A stretch of DNA of 24,031 nt from JBGSIZ01 sp041742255 (GCA_041742255.1 JBGSIZ010000299.1:1-24031); one strand, 5' to 3'; counted from the first letter of the stretch, positions 16,365 through 23,029 are shown. Made by a program: numbers and translations. The notes: a model not told the origin generated them from the sequence alone.

Positions 16365-17219
16365 ATGGAACGACAACTGGGCGACTGGATGCGGGCGCGC
16401 TTGCCCTTTGGCATCGCGGAATTCGTGATGTTCGGGCTGAAACAGGGTTGGGCCTGTTTATTCGGGGGGCTGATGCTGGCGGCCATTATCCTCACCAGCC
16501 TGATCTGGAACCCCGACTGGCCCGTCGCCCGCTACGACGCTTTGTTCCTGTTCGCACTTGCAACACAGGTGGCATTCCTGCGGTTCGGTCTGGAAACATG
16601 GGCCGAGGCGCGGGTGATCCTGCTGTTCCACCTGACAGGCACCGCGATGGAATGGTTCAAGGTCGGCGCAGGCAGTTGGGGATACCCGGAACCGGGGCTG
16701 TTCAAGGTGCTGGGGGTGCCGTTGTTTTCGGGGTTCATGTATGCCTGCGTGGGCAGCTACATCGCGCGGGTGATCCGGCTCTTTGACATGACATTCACGC
16801 CGTATCCGCCGTTCTGGATGACCGTGGGGCTGGCCATCGGCGTCTACATCAACTTTTTCGCGCATCACTTTGTGGCCGATTTCCGGCTGGGGTTGTTCGC
16901 GCTGACCCTCCTGATGTTCGGGCGGACGATGATTGGCTTCACGGTCGGGCGGCGCTACCGGATGCCCTTGCCCTTGGCGGCATTGCTGGCGAGCGTCGCA
17001 CTCTGGATTGCGGAAAACGTCGGCACGCTGACGGGCACTTGGGTCTATGCCGGGGGGGCCGCGTTCGACTGGACCGACCCTGCCAAGATAGGGAGCTGGT
17101 ATTTGCTGCTTTATGTGGCGTTTGTGACGGTCACGGTGGTGATCCGGGACCCGCTGGTCACACTAACCCGCGCCAATACAGAACCGACACCGTCGCGATA
17201 CCGACAATCAACAGAATGA
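16365..17219 (+). CDS. DUF817 family integral membrane protein
   Basis: The sequence matches, from memory, the uncharacterised DUF817 family. The 284-residue product has about eight hydrophobic segments and characteristic blocks such as AEFVMFGLKQGWACLFGG, FHLTGTAMEWFKVGAGSW, YINFFAHHFVADFRLG and WIAENVGTLTGTWVYAGG. It is an inner-membrane protein with no established biochemical role. I chose the ATG at 16365, which has a GGGACAGG stretch upstream. The ATG at 16329 in the same frame lies only 4 bases after the glyA terminator stem, which makes it unlikely. The last 62 bases overlap the 3' end of the convergent gene at 17158-17529, so the hydrophilic C-terminal tail (TRANTEPTPSRYRQSTE) doubles as coding sequence on the other strand. 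Confidence 0.85.
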   Translation: MERQLGDWMRARLPFGIAEFVMFGLKQGWACLFGGLMLAAIILTSLIWNPDWPVARYDALFLFALATQVAFLRFGLETWAEARVILLFHLTGTAMEWFKVGAGSWGYPEPGLFKVLGVPLFSGFMYACVGSYIARVIRLFDMTFTPYPPFWMTVGLAIGVYINFFAHHFVADFRLGLFALTLLMFGRTMIGFTVGRRYRMPLPLAALLASVALWIAENVGTLTGTWVYAGGAAFDWTDPAKIGSWYLLLYVAFVTVTVVIRDPLVTLTRANTEPTPSRYRQSTE

Positions 17220-17529
17220 ACGCCACAAAGGCGGCAAAGTTCAGGATGCGCCCGTTGCGTTCGGCCTTGGGGTCAATGGATTTCAGGTGGCGCACGATGG
17301 TCTGATGGGCGCGGCGGGCGCGGGCGGCGTCAATCATCCGGGCCAGTTTCGGGTTCTGGATCAACAGGTTGGCCTGCAACAGATACTCCGCCTCGCGGCG
17401 AACAGCGCGGGGCAACTGACGGCCCGCCTTGCGGATTTGCGCCTCCAGATCGCGGCCACGGATACGCAACCGCTCCTCGATCAAAAGGCGGATTTCAGCC
17501 ACTTCATGTTGCAGACCATTGACATCCAT
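17158..17529 (-). CDS. Small C-terminally membrane-anchored protein, function unknown
   Basis: The product has 123 residues. An N-terminal amphipathic, probably helical or coiled-coil part is rich in Glu and Arg (EVAEIRLLIEERLRIRGRD, then RREAEYLLQANLL). A single transmembrane segment follows near the C-terminus (FAAFVAFILLIVGIATVSVLYW), leaving three residues outside, a tail-anchored layout. I know no function. The ATG at 17529 starts the hydrophilic region. No SD lies upstream, and a TATATA box sits only 6 bases before the ATG, so the mRNA may be leaderless. The 3' end overlaps the DUF817 gene by 62 bases. The gene is divergent from the alpha/beta-hydrolase gene. Confidence 0.8.
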   Translation of the reverse strand: MDVNGLQHEVAEIRLLIEERLRIRGRDLEAQIRKAGRQLPRAVRREAEYLLQANLLIQNPKLARMIDAARARRAHQTIVRHLKSIDPKAERNGRILNFAAFVAFILLIVGIATVSVLYWRGLV

Positions 17530-17535
17530 GTGCCA

Positions 17536-17565
17536 TATATAGGGTCGGCACCTTGCCCCTCTCAA
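17536..17565 (-). promoter_or_regulatory. Possible promoter giving a leaderless transcript
   Basis: On the minus strand TTGAGA (17565-17560) and TATATA (17541-17536) are 18 bases apart. The -10 box ends 6 bases before the ATG at 17529, so a start site about 7 bases downstream would fall on the start codon. The absence of an SD in front of this gene fits. Confidence 0.45.
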
Positions 17566-17606
17566 TGAGTCGGCGGGGCCACTCAGGAATATTAAAGGGG
17601 CGATGC

Positions 17607-18350
17607 ATGTTGAACACGGTCAGCCACGGCACCGGGGACAAAGACGCCAAACTGTTGATTGCGCACGGTCTTTTTGGATCGGCGCGGAACTGGGGGGTGA
17701 TCGCCAAACGGCTGTCCGACACCCGCGACGTGATCGCGGCCGACATGCGCAACCACGGCGCAAGCCCTTGGTTTCCCACACAAAGTTATGAAGACATGGC
17801 GGACGATCTGGCGCAGGTCATCACCGGGCGGTGGGATGTTCTGGGGCATTCGATGGGGGGCAAGGCCGCAATGGTGGCGGCGCTCAGATATCCGCACAAA
17901 ATCCACAGGTTGATCGTGGCGGACATTGCCCCGGTCGCCTACGATCACAGCCAGATTGACAAGATCGAAGCGATGCGCGCGGTGGACCTGTCCGCCATTT
18001 CCAACCGGGCGCAGGCCGCCGAACACTTGCACGGACTGGAGCCGGGGCTGGCTGAATTTCTTCTGCAATCGCTTGATTTGAAAGACAAAAAATGGCGGCT
18101 GAACCTTGATGTTCTGGCGGATGAAATGCCCGAAATCATCGGTTTTCCCCCGGTCACCGGACAATTCACAGGCGACACCCTGTTTTTGACGGGCGCACAG
18201 TCCGATTACGTCAAACCGGACCACCGGGACCGGATCAAGTCGTTGTTTCCGAACGCGAAATTCGCCAAGATCCCCGGCGCGGGCCATTGGCTGCACGCCG
18301 AAAAACCGCGTGAATTCGAGGCGGCGGTGCGGGTGTTTCTGGCGGCGTGA
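17607..18350 (+). CDS. Alpha/beta-hydrolase (YbfF-like esterase)
   Basis: This is a cytoplasmic serine hydrolase of the alpha/beta-hydrolase fold, 247 residues long. It shows the oxyanion region LIAHGLFGSARNW, the nucleophile elbow GHSMGG with Ser82, a probable acid Asp in GAQSDYVKPDH, and the catalytic His227 in GAGHWLHAEKP. ADMRNHGASPW and the overall length resemble YbfF-type acyl-CoA/ester hydrolases; the substrate is not decided by the sequence. The ATG at 17607 has AAGGGG 6 bases upstream; the frame extends to 17553 without support. It is divergent from the small anchored protein by 77 bases. rbsD begins 54 bases downstream. Confidence 0.88.
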   Translation: MLNTVSHGTGDKDAKLLIAHGLFGSARNWGVIAKRLSDTRDVIAADMRNHGASPWFPTQSYEDMADDLAQVITGRWDVLGHSMGGKAAMVAALRYPHKIHRLIVADIAPVAYDHSQIDKIEAMRAVDLSAISNRAQAAEHLHGLEPGLAEFLLQSLDLKDKKWRLNLDVLADEMPEIIGFPPVTGQFTGDTLFLTGAQSDYVKPDHRDRIKSLFPNAKFAKIPGAGHWLHAEKPREFEAAVRVFLAA

Positions 18351-18355
18351 TATCG

Positions 18356-18388
18356 CGTCGGTATTCCGTCGGTATTCCGGCGGTATCA
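18356..18388 (+). repeat. Three tandem 11-bp repeats before rbsD
   Basis: CGTCGGTATTC occurs twice back to back (18356-18366 and 18367-18377) and is followed by a degenerate third copy CGGCGGTATCA (18378-18388, 8 of 11 identical). The 11-bp period places each copy on the same DNA face. The array fills most of the 54-base gap between the hydrolase stop and the rbsD start, ending just before the AAGGGA ribosome site. It could be a regulatory array or a slippage product. Confidence 0.75.
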
Positions 18389-18404
18389 TTTTCGAAGGGA
18401 AACC

Positions 18405-18779
18405 ATGAAAAAATCTGGAATTCTGCACCGGGATCTGGCCCGGATCATCGCCGCCCTTGGGCATGGCGACATGGTGGTGATCGGGGACGCGGGGCTGCCC
18501 GTGCCGCCGGGCGTGCCCTGCATCGACCTTGCCGTCACCCACGGGGTGCCGGGATTTGCCGACGTTTTGGCGGCCGTCCTGTCGGAAATGGTCGTAGAAC
18601 GGGCGGTGATCGCTGCGCAGGCCGGGGCGCAGGTGCGGGCATGGGTCACGGCCCTGTCGCCCACCGAGGTGACGCATGAGGCGTTCAAGACAGCCAGCGT
18701 GCGCGCCGTGGCCGTGGTGCGCACCGGCGAATGCACGCCCTACGCCAACGTGGCCCTGTTCGCGGGCGTGACGTTCTAG
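18405..18779 (+). CDS. rbsD: D-ribose pyranase (RbsD/FucU family)
   Basis: RbsD interconverts the pyranose and furanose forms of ribose so that ribokinase can use it. The product has 124 residues, slightly shorter than B. subtilis RbsD (131) and E. coli RbsD (139). The N-terminal MKKSGILHRDLARIIAALGHGD carries His20, the family's catalytic residue, and VVIGDAGLPVP carries Asp28. The C-terminus VRTGECTPYANVALFAGV has the conserved sugar-contacting motif. The start has AAGGGA at good spacing. No ribokinase, rbs transporter or rbsR is near, so it is an orphan here. RbsD and FucU are close relatives, so the sugar is probable rather than certain. Its stop overlaps the stop of a tiny gene on the other strand. 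Confidence 0.9.
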   Translation: MKKSGILHRDLARIIAALGHGDMVVIGDAGLPVPPGVPCIDLAVTHGVPGFADVLAAVLSEMVVERAVIAAQAGAQVRAWVTALSPTEVTHEAFKTASVRAVAVVRTGECTPYANVALFAGVTF

Positions 18780-18862
18780 AGCGTGGTCGAGGTGAAAAAC
18801 ACCGCCAGCGACAACGCCCCGGCCAACGTCAGAAACAGATAAGGCAGCAAAACGCGGAACAT
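18776..18862 (-). CDS. 28-residue predicted membrane protein
   Basis: A short frame runs from an ATG at 18862 to a TAG at 18776. The ATG is preceded by GGAGGGTCCC, an excellent ribosome site. The product begins MFRVLLPYLFLTLAGALS and continues LAVFFTSTTL, a single hydrophobic helix with one N-terminal Arg, typical of a small inner-membrane peptide. The stop codon lies in a palindromic CTAG shared with the rbsD stop on the opposite strand. It lies 74 bases after the 60-residue membrane protein gene on the same strand, in a region carrying an inverted repeat (CCGTCAC at 18871-18877, GTGACGG at 18897-18903). No known family; the SD and the clean helix are the main support. Confidence 0.5.
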   Translation of the reverse strand: MFRVLLPYLFLTLAGALSLAVFFTSTTL

Positions 18863-18936
18863 GGGACCCTCCGTCACCCGGACCTATCGCGGCCCTGTGA
18901 CGGTGATACGAAGGAGGGCGGGGGTTCCGTCGCGCC

Positions 18937-19119
18937 CTAGCTATCCTGCATCCGCTTGGCCACCAAGAGCGACACGGGGAGTGCCAAAACAGCCCCCACC
19001 GCCGCCGAAATCAGGATCGGATAGAGCGTGTCGTATCCGGTCACCAACGCCGCAATCACCAGCGACCCGGCCAGCGTCGTGGCGATGATGGAATAAAGAA
19101 TGGAAGCAAGGCGAAGCAT
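18937..19119 (-). CDS. 60-residue two-helix membrane protein
   Basis: The product of 60 residues has two hydrophobic helices (LASILYSIIATTLAGSLVIAAL and LISAAVGAVLALPVSLLVA) joined by a short polar turn TGYDTLYP, and ends with KRMQDS. The ATG at 19119 has GGGGG about 7 bases upstream. From memory, similar short roseobacter proteins have been labelled CTP synthetase, which a 60-residue membrane peptide cannot be, so I treat that name as wrong. An FNR-type box is centred 68 bases upstream, suggesting control by oxygen. The frame could extend upstream to 19272, but that part covers the box and is not plausible coding. Confidence 0.72.
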   Translation of the reverse strand: MLRLASILYSIIATTLAGSLVIAALVTGYDTLYPILISAAVGAVLALPVSLLVAKRMQDS

Positions 19120-19180
19120 GGTGAAACCCCCAAGATTGAAGCGATTGAGGACATGATCGCAGAATTTGCGAGGGCGCGCC

Positions 19181-19194
19181 TTGATCCGGGTCAA
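19181..19194 (-). promoter_or_regulatory. FNR/FnrL-type binding site
   Basis: TTGATCCGGGTCAA (TTGACCCGGATCAA on the minus strand) matches the FNR/CRP-superfamily consensus TTGAT-N4-ATCAA at 9 of 10 defined positions. If the box is centred at -41.5, the transcription start would be near 19146, and GATCAT at 19158-19153 falls in the -10 position (4 of 6 match). That arrangement would activate the 60-residue membrane protein gene at 19119. No FNR gene is in the window. Confidence 0.6.
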
Positions 19195-19304
19195 GGTGCA
19201 GCGTTTGAACGGACGCGAGACCGTGTTTGTGACCAACCCCCACCGGGTGCCGCACGCAATTGGCTGCGCCAATCGCTTTCGCGCACGGCCCTCATCTGCG
19301 CGGC

Positions 19305-19330
19305 AAATGGACAGCCTTAGCTGTCCATTT
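19305..19330 (-). terminator. Hairpin spanning the lepA stop codon
   Basis: AAATGGACAG (19305-19314) and CTGTCCATTT (19321-19330) form an exact 10-bp stem with a 6-base loop that contains part of the lepA TAA. Three A and three T at the base give a weak bidirectional terminator shape, but no long T run follows, so termination is a guess. Confidence 0.4.
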
Positions 19331-21116
19331 TCAGGGCGCTGATGAAGGCTTCCTGCGGGATATCCACTTTCCCGAACTGCCGCATCTTCTTTTTCCCGGC
19401 CTTCTGCTTGTCCAACAGTTTCCGTTTACGCGACGCGTCCCCGCCGTAGCATTTGGCGGTCACGTCCTTGCGCAGCGCGCTCAGGGTTTCGCGGGCGATC
19501 ACCTTGCCGCCGATGGCCGCCTGGATCGGGATTTTGAACATGTGGCGGGGGATCAGGTCCTTGAGCTTTTCAACCATCGCCCGGCCCCGCATTTCGGCTC
19601 GGTCGCGGTGGACCATCATCGACAGGGCATCGACGGGTTCGTCGTTCACCAGCACCGACATCTTGACCAACGCATCCTCGCGGTAGCCCGTCAGTTGATA
19701 ATCGAACGACGCATAGCCCTTGGTCACCGATTTCAGGCGGTCGTAGAAATCGAACACCACCTCGTTCAGGGGCAGGTCATAGACCACCATCGCCCGCTGC
19801 CCGGCATAGGTCAGGTCAAGCTGGATACCGCGCCGATCCTGACACAGCTTCAGCACGTCCCCAAGGTATTCGTCAGGCACAAGGATGGTGGCCTTGATCC
19901 GGGGCTCCTCGATATGGCTGACCACGGTCAGGTCCGGCATGTCGGCAGGGTTGTGCAGGTCCATGACCGTCCCATCCCGCATGAACAGGTGATACACGAC
20001 CGACGGCGCGGTCGTGATCAGGTCGATGTTGTATTCCCGCTCCAGCCGGTCGCGGATCACCTCAAGGTGCAAGAGCCCCAAAAACCCGCAGCGGAACCCA
20101 AAGCCGAGTGCCGCCGAGGTTTCCATTTCCGACGTGAACGACGCATCGTTCAGCCCGAGTTTTTCGATCGCATCGCGCAGGTTGTCGAATTCGGCGGCGT
20201 CCACCGGGAACAGGCCGCAGAACACCACGGGGATCGAGGGTTTGAACCCCGGCAGTGCGACCTCGCACCCCTTTTTCTCGGTGGTGATGGTGTCGCCCAC
20301 GCGGGTATCGCGCACCTGTTTGATGGACCCGGTCCAGATGCCGATCTCGCCCGGCCCCAGTTCGGCGATGTCCACCATCTGGGGTTTCAGCACCGCCAAC
20401 TTGTCCACGCCGTAGACCGCCCCGGTCTGCATCATCTTGATCCGGTCGCCCTTGCGGATGACCCCGTCCATGACGCGGATCATGACCACAACGCCCAGAT
20501 AGGCGTCATACCAGCTGTCCACCAGCATCGCCCGCAGCGGCGCATCGCGGTCTCCTTTGGGGGCGGGCAGCCGATGCACGATGGCCTCCAGCGTTTCGGC
20601 GATCCCGATCCCGGTCTTGGCGGACACACGGAGCGCATCCGAACTGTCGATCCCGATCACATCCTCGATCTGGTGGGCGACGCGGTCGCAATCGGCGGCG
20701 GGCAGGTCGATCTTGTTCAGGACGGGCACAATCTCGTGGTCAGCATCCAGCGCGTGATACACATTGGCGAGCGTCTGGGCCTCGACCCCTTGGGTGGCAT
20801 CGACGACCAGCAGCGACCCCTCGACCGCGCGCATGGACCGCGACACCTCGTAGGCGAAATCGACGTGGCCGGGGGTGTCGATCAGGTTCAGAACATAGGC
20901 CTTGCCGTTTTTGGCCACATAATCAATGCGCACCGTGTTGGCCTTGATCGTGATGCCGCGTTCGCGTTCGATATCCATGCTGTCGAGCAATTGCGCCTTC
21001 ATGTCGCGGTCCGCCACGGTGTTGGTGGACTGGATCAGACGGTCGGCGAGCGTGGATTTCCCGTGGTCGATATGGGCCACGATCGAGAAATTGCGGATAT
21101 GGGAAAGATCGGTCAT
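19317..21116 (-). CDS. lepA: Elongation factor 4 (LepA) GTPase
   Basis: LepA/EF4 is a ribosome-bound translational GTPase that can back-translocate tRNAs and affects translation under stress. The 599-residue product has the standard length. The G domain shows AHIDHGKSTL (P-loop), the switch region RERGITIKANTV, DTPGHVDF and NKIDLP. The LepA-specific C-terminus is present (GGDASRKRKLLDKQKAGKKK). All domains are intact. The ATG at 21116 follows GGGGGT. It lies 70 bases after the end of the frameshifted methyltransferase gene on the same strand. The stop codon is inside a 10-bp hairpin. Confidence 0.98.
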   Translation of the reverse strand: MTDLSHIRNFSIVAHIDHGKSTLADRLIQSTNTVADRDMKAQLLDSMDIERERGITIKANTVRIDYVAKNGKAYVLNLIDTPGHVDFAYEVSRSMRAVEGSLLVVDATQGVEAQTLANVYHALDADHEIVPVLNKIDLPAADCDRVAHQIEDVIGIDSSDALRVSAKTGIGIAETLEAIVHRLPAPKGDRDAPLRAMLVDSWYDAYLGVVVMIRVMDGVIRKGDRIKMMQTGAVYGVDKLAVLKPQMVDIAELGPGEIGIWTGSIKQVRDTRVGDTITTEKKGCEVALPGFKPSIPVVFCGLFPVDAAEFDNLRDAIEKLGLNDASFTSEMETSAALGFGFRCGFLGLLHLEVIRDRLEREYNIDLITTAPSVVYHLFMRDGTVMDLHNPADMPDLTVVSHIEEPRIKATILVPDEYLGDVLKLCQDRRGIQLDLTYAGQRAMVVYDLPLNEVVFDFYDRLKSVTKGYASFDYQLTGYREDALVKMSVLVNDEPVDALSMMVHRDRAEMRGRAMVEKLKDLIPRHMFKIPIQAAIGGKVIARETLSALRKDVTAKCYGGDASRKRKLLDKQKAGKKKMRQFGKVDIPQEAFISALKMDS

Positions 21117-21186
21117 GGGGGTCCAACTGGCATGGGTTCAACGCCGGTCAATGGCGGCAATGCGGGTTTTTTGCAAGGGGGCGCGG

Positions 21187-21570
21187 TCAGATGTCGAGCC
21201 GGCCTTGCGCCTTGGTGTCGGCCTCCTTTGCGGCCCGTTTGAAACCATCGTCGCGGCGGGCGGGCAGGCGCACGGCCCGGTCGCGCAGCGCCAGCGCCTG
21301 TTCGATGGTCACGATCTGCAACCGGGGCACGGGGGCAAAGCCGGGCATGTCAAACTGGCCCGCCCCGGCGGCTTCGGTCACCATCGGTTTGGAGGGTTCG
21401 GCCAGCGTCAGGAAAACCCCGATCCCCGCCCCTTCGCGTTCCATGACGCCGCGCAGGTCGCGGATCATCGCCACACCGACATTGTCGCCTGCCTTGACGC
21501 TGACAATGGCGCGGCCTTCGGATTTTGCGCCAAACCACAGGTTGCCGTCGATACCTTTGTCCGCGCCCTT
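21187..21570 (-). pseudogene. Frameshifted C-terminal Mrr-like nuclease domain of the methyltransferase
   Basis: This frame continues the methyltransferase in the -1 register from AAG at 21570 and gives 127 codons to a stop at 21187. It reads KGADKGIDGNLWFG, then RAIVSVKAGDNVGVAMIRDL and IGVFLTLAEPSKPM. That pattern is the restriction-endonuclease-like domain (Mrr type; GIDG and SVK at the PD-(D/E)xK positions) found fused to the C-terminus of related methyltransferases. Upstream codons in this frame are antisense noise, and no SD or start codon precedes the domain. It is therefore the detached end of the upstream gene, through mutation or a sequencing error in AAAA. If the base is restored, the gene runs 21187-22835. 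Confidence 0.8.
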
Positions 21571-22835
21571 TTCGATAGGTTGCCGGGTTGGGCGTTGATG
21601 AGGGACAGCGCCCATTTTTCGAATTCGAAATAGTAATTCTTGTCGTCACGACCCCGCGCGGCCATGTTGCGCGCGCCCTCAAGGTCCCGGGGGACGCCGT
21701 GGGTGGTGAACTGCACCCCCTCAAACGCATCGCGCAGCCGTTTTTCGATCAGACCCACGGCGAGGTGGGTGACATCAATGCCAATCCACTGCCGCCCCAG
21801 CTTTTGCGCCGCATGCACCGTGGTGCCACAGCCGCAGAACGGGTCAAGCACCACATCGCCGGGATTGCTGGAGGCGTTGAGGATCCGCTCCAGCAACGCC
21901 ACGGGTTTCTGGGTGGGGTAGCCGAGGCGTTCAACCCGATCTCCCGTGGATTGGATTCCTCTTAACATTGAAATATCAGTCCAGACTGACTGCAGCGATA
22001 CACCCCGCGACTCGTCAAGGTATCGTTTCATATAGGGTCGCCCAGAGCCGGAATATACCAACCGTCCTTCGGCTTCCATTCGTTCCATGTTTTCTTTTGA
22101 GTATGCCCAGAAGCGCCCAGCTGTAGGGCGGACACCCTTCCATTCATAGCTGGTATCCCCGCCGCCCTTTGCAGCAGTAAGGTCTGCTTTATTGAACCGC
22201 CGACCCGACTCCACTTCTACGTTGCGATACCAACTATCAACTGTCTTTTGCGGTAGTGGCTCGTATTGAGTGTTGAATAGCCATTCGGTCCCCTTGGCAT
22301 AGAAGAGGACCGTATCATGTACGCGCCCATACTGTTTTGCGCCCTGCTTGCCGTCGTTGTGAGCATCAGATCGCTTCCATATTATTTCGTTCTTGAAGTT
22401 CTTCGCCCCAAACACCGCATCCAGCAAGATCTTCAGATAGTGGCTCGCCGTCGGGTCGCAGTGCAGGTACAGCGACCCCGTCGGTTTCAGAACCCGGTGC
22501 AATTCCACCAACCGCACGGCCATCATCGCCAGATAGGCCATCATGTCATTGTCGCCCAAAAACGACCGCATCGCCCGCAGCATGGTGCTGGCCGCCGCGT
22601 TGCCGCCGCGCATCACGTCGCCGAATGCTTCTTCGGCGCTGTCGTTCCAGTGCCATGTGTCATCGAACGCCTCGATCTGGGCCGCACTTTGCGTGCCCTG
22701 CGGACCCTTGAACAACACGTTATAGCTCGCGTTGGAATTGAACGGCGGGTCCAGATAAATCAGGTCAACAGACTCTGACGCGATGCTGTCGCGCAGCACC
22801 CGCAGGTTGTCGCCGTAATACAGATGATTGCCCAT
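21465..22835 (-). CDS. Site-specific DNA methyltransferase, beta class, C-terminus frameshifted
   Basis: The protein has the N6-adenine/N4-cytosine methyltransferase fold. The catalytic DPPF at 29-32 (VDLIYLDPPFNSN) comes first, then a target-recognition region at about 145-300, then the AdoMet-binding DPFCGCGTT at 331-339. That order marks the beta class. The frame is open for 456 residues, but after Ser421-Lys422 it leaves the family sequence and ends with unrelated residues. One extra A in the AAAA run at 21569-21572 would join it to the frame at 21187-21570 and give about 549 residues with a nuclease-like domain. The ATG at 22835 follows GGGGCGGGCGGC; the TTG at 22853 is a weaker choice. 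GC falls to about 51% at 21961-22440, against 65-73% in segments on either side. Confidence 0.88.
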   Translation of the reverse strand: MGNHLYYGDNLRVLRDSIASESVDLIYLDPPFNSNASYNVLFKGPQGTQSAAQIEAFDDTWHWNDSAEEAFGDVMRGGNAAASTMLRAMRSFLGDNDMMAYLAMMAVRLVELHRVLKPTGSLYLHCDPTASHYLKILLDAVFGAKNFKNEIIWKRSDAHNDGKQGAKQYGRVHDTVLFYAKGTEWLFNTQYEPLPQKTVDSWYRNVEVESGRRFNKADLTAAKGGGDTSYEWKGVRPTAGRFWAYSKENMERMEAEGRLVYSGSGRPYMKRYLDESRGVSLQSVWTDISMLRGIQSTGDRVERLGYPTQKPVALLERILNASSNPGDVVLDPFCGCGTTVHAAQKLGRQWIGIDVTHLAVGLIEKRLRDAFEGVQFTTHGVPRDLEGARNMAARGRDDKNYYFEFEKWALSLINAQPGNLSKRARTKVSTATCGLAQNPKAAPLSASRQATMSVWR

Positions 22836-22877
22836 GCCGCCCGCCCCTTCCAAACCCGATACCCCAAACCGCCCGCG

Positions 22878-22899
22878 CCCCGTTGTGGCCCCGTTGTGG
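22878..22899. repeat. Two tandem 11-bp repeats upstream of the methyltransferase
   Basis: CCCCGTTGTGG occurs twice in direct succession (22878-22888, 22889-22899), 43 bases before the methyltransferase start codon. The gap from 22836 to 23121 between the divergent methyltransferase and lipoprotein genes otherwise shows only a possible promoter at 23001-23029 and no further gene that I can support. Confidence 0.6.
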
Positions 22900-23000
22900 C
22901 CCGGGCAGGGTTACCACGATGTTAATCGCCCCGGCCCGCCCGCCACAACCGCAAACCCCGATTTGCCCCCCCGATTTACCCCGTCTGGCCGAAAGGTGAA

Positions 23001-23029
23001 TTGCATCTTTTGCCCGGTCCCGGCATAGT
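23001..23029 (+). promoter_or_regulatory. Possible promoter of the lipoprotein gene
   Basis: TTGCAT (23001-23006) and CATAGT (23024-23029) are 17 bases apart on the plus strand, 93 bases before the lipoprotein ATG. A short inverted repeat TTGTC-GT-GACAA (23030-23041) follows at the expected transcription start and could be an operator. Both are predictions from sequence only. Confidence 0.35.

Noticed and set aside
19153..19320. Plus-strand frame of 55 codons through the FNR-type box
   Set aside because: The only purine-rich word lies two bases from the ATG, the frame resembles nothing known and ends inside the lepA hairpin. If it were real, the FNR-like sequence could be a coding coincidence.
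21170..21177. TTTGCAAG octamer between the methyltransferase and lepA
   Set aside because: It is a single copy of the word found near prpE, with no second box and no metabolic link. It shows that isolated copies arise by chance, which also lowers the weight of the single copy before maeB.
19260..21242. Plus-strand open frame of 660 codons opposite lepA
   Set aside because: It is the mirror of lepA codons, rich in His, Gly, Arg and Gln, with no ribosome site. lepA motifs on the minus strand are unambiguous.
21566..21575. Programmed -1 frameshift in the methyltransferase
   Set aside because: The slip would give the right protein, but the codons TCG AAA AGG do not allow good re-pairing of both tRNAs, and I see no obvious downstream stimulator. 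A mutation or sequencing error is simpler.
21465..22835. Cell-cycle methyltransferase CcrM
   Set aside because: CcrM has an N-terminal GD...DPPYN sequence and a small C-terminal DNA-binding domain. This protein has DPPF and an Mrr-like nuclease end, so it belongs to another branch.
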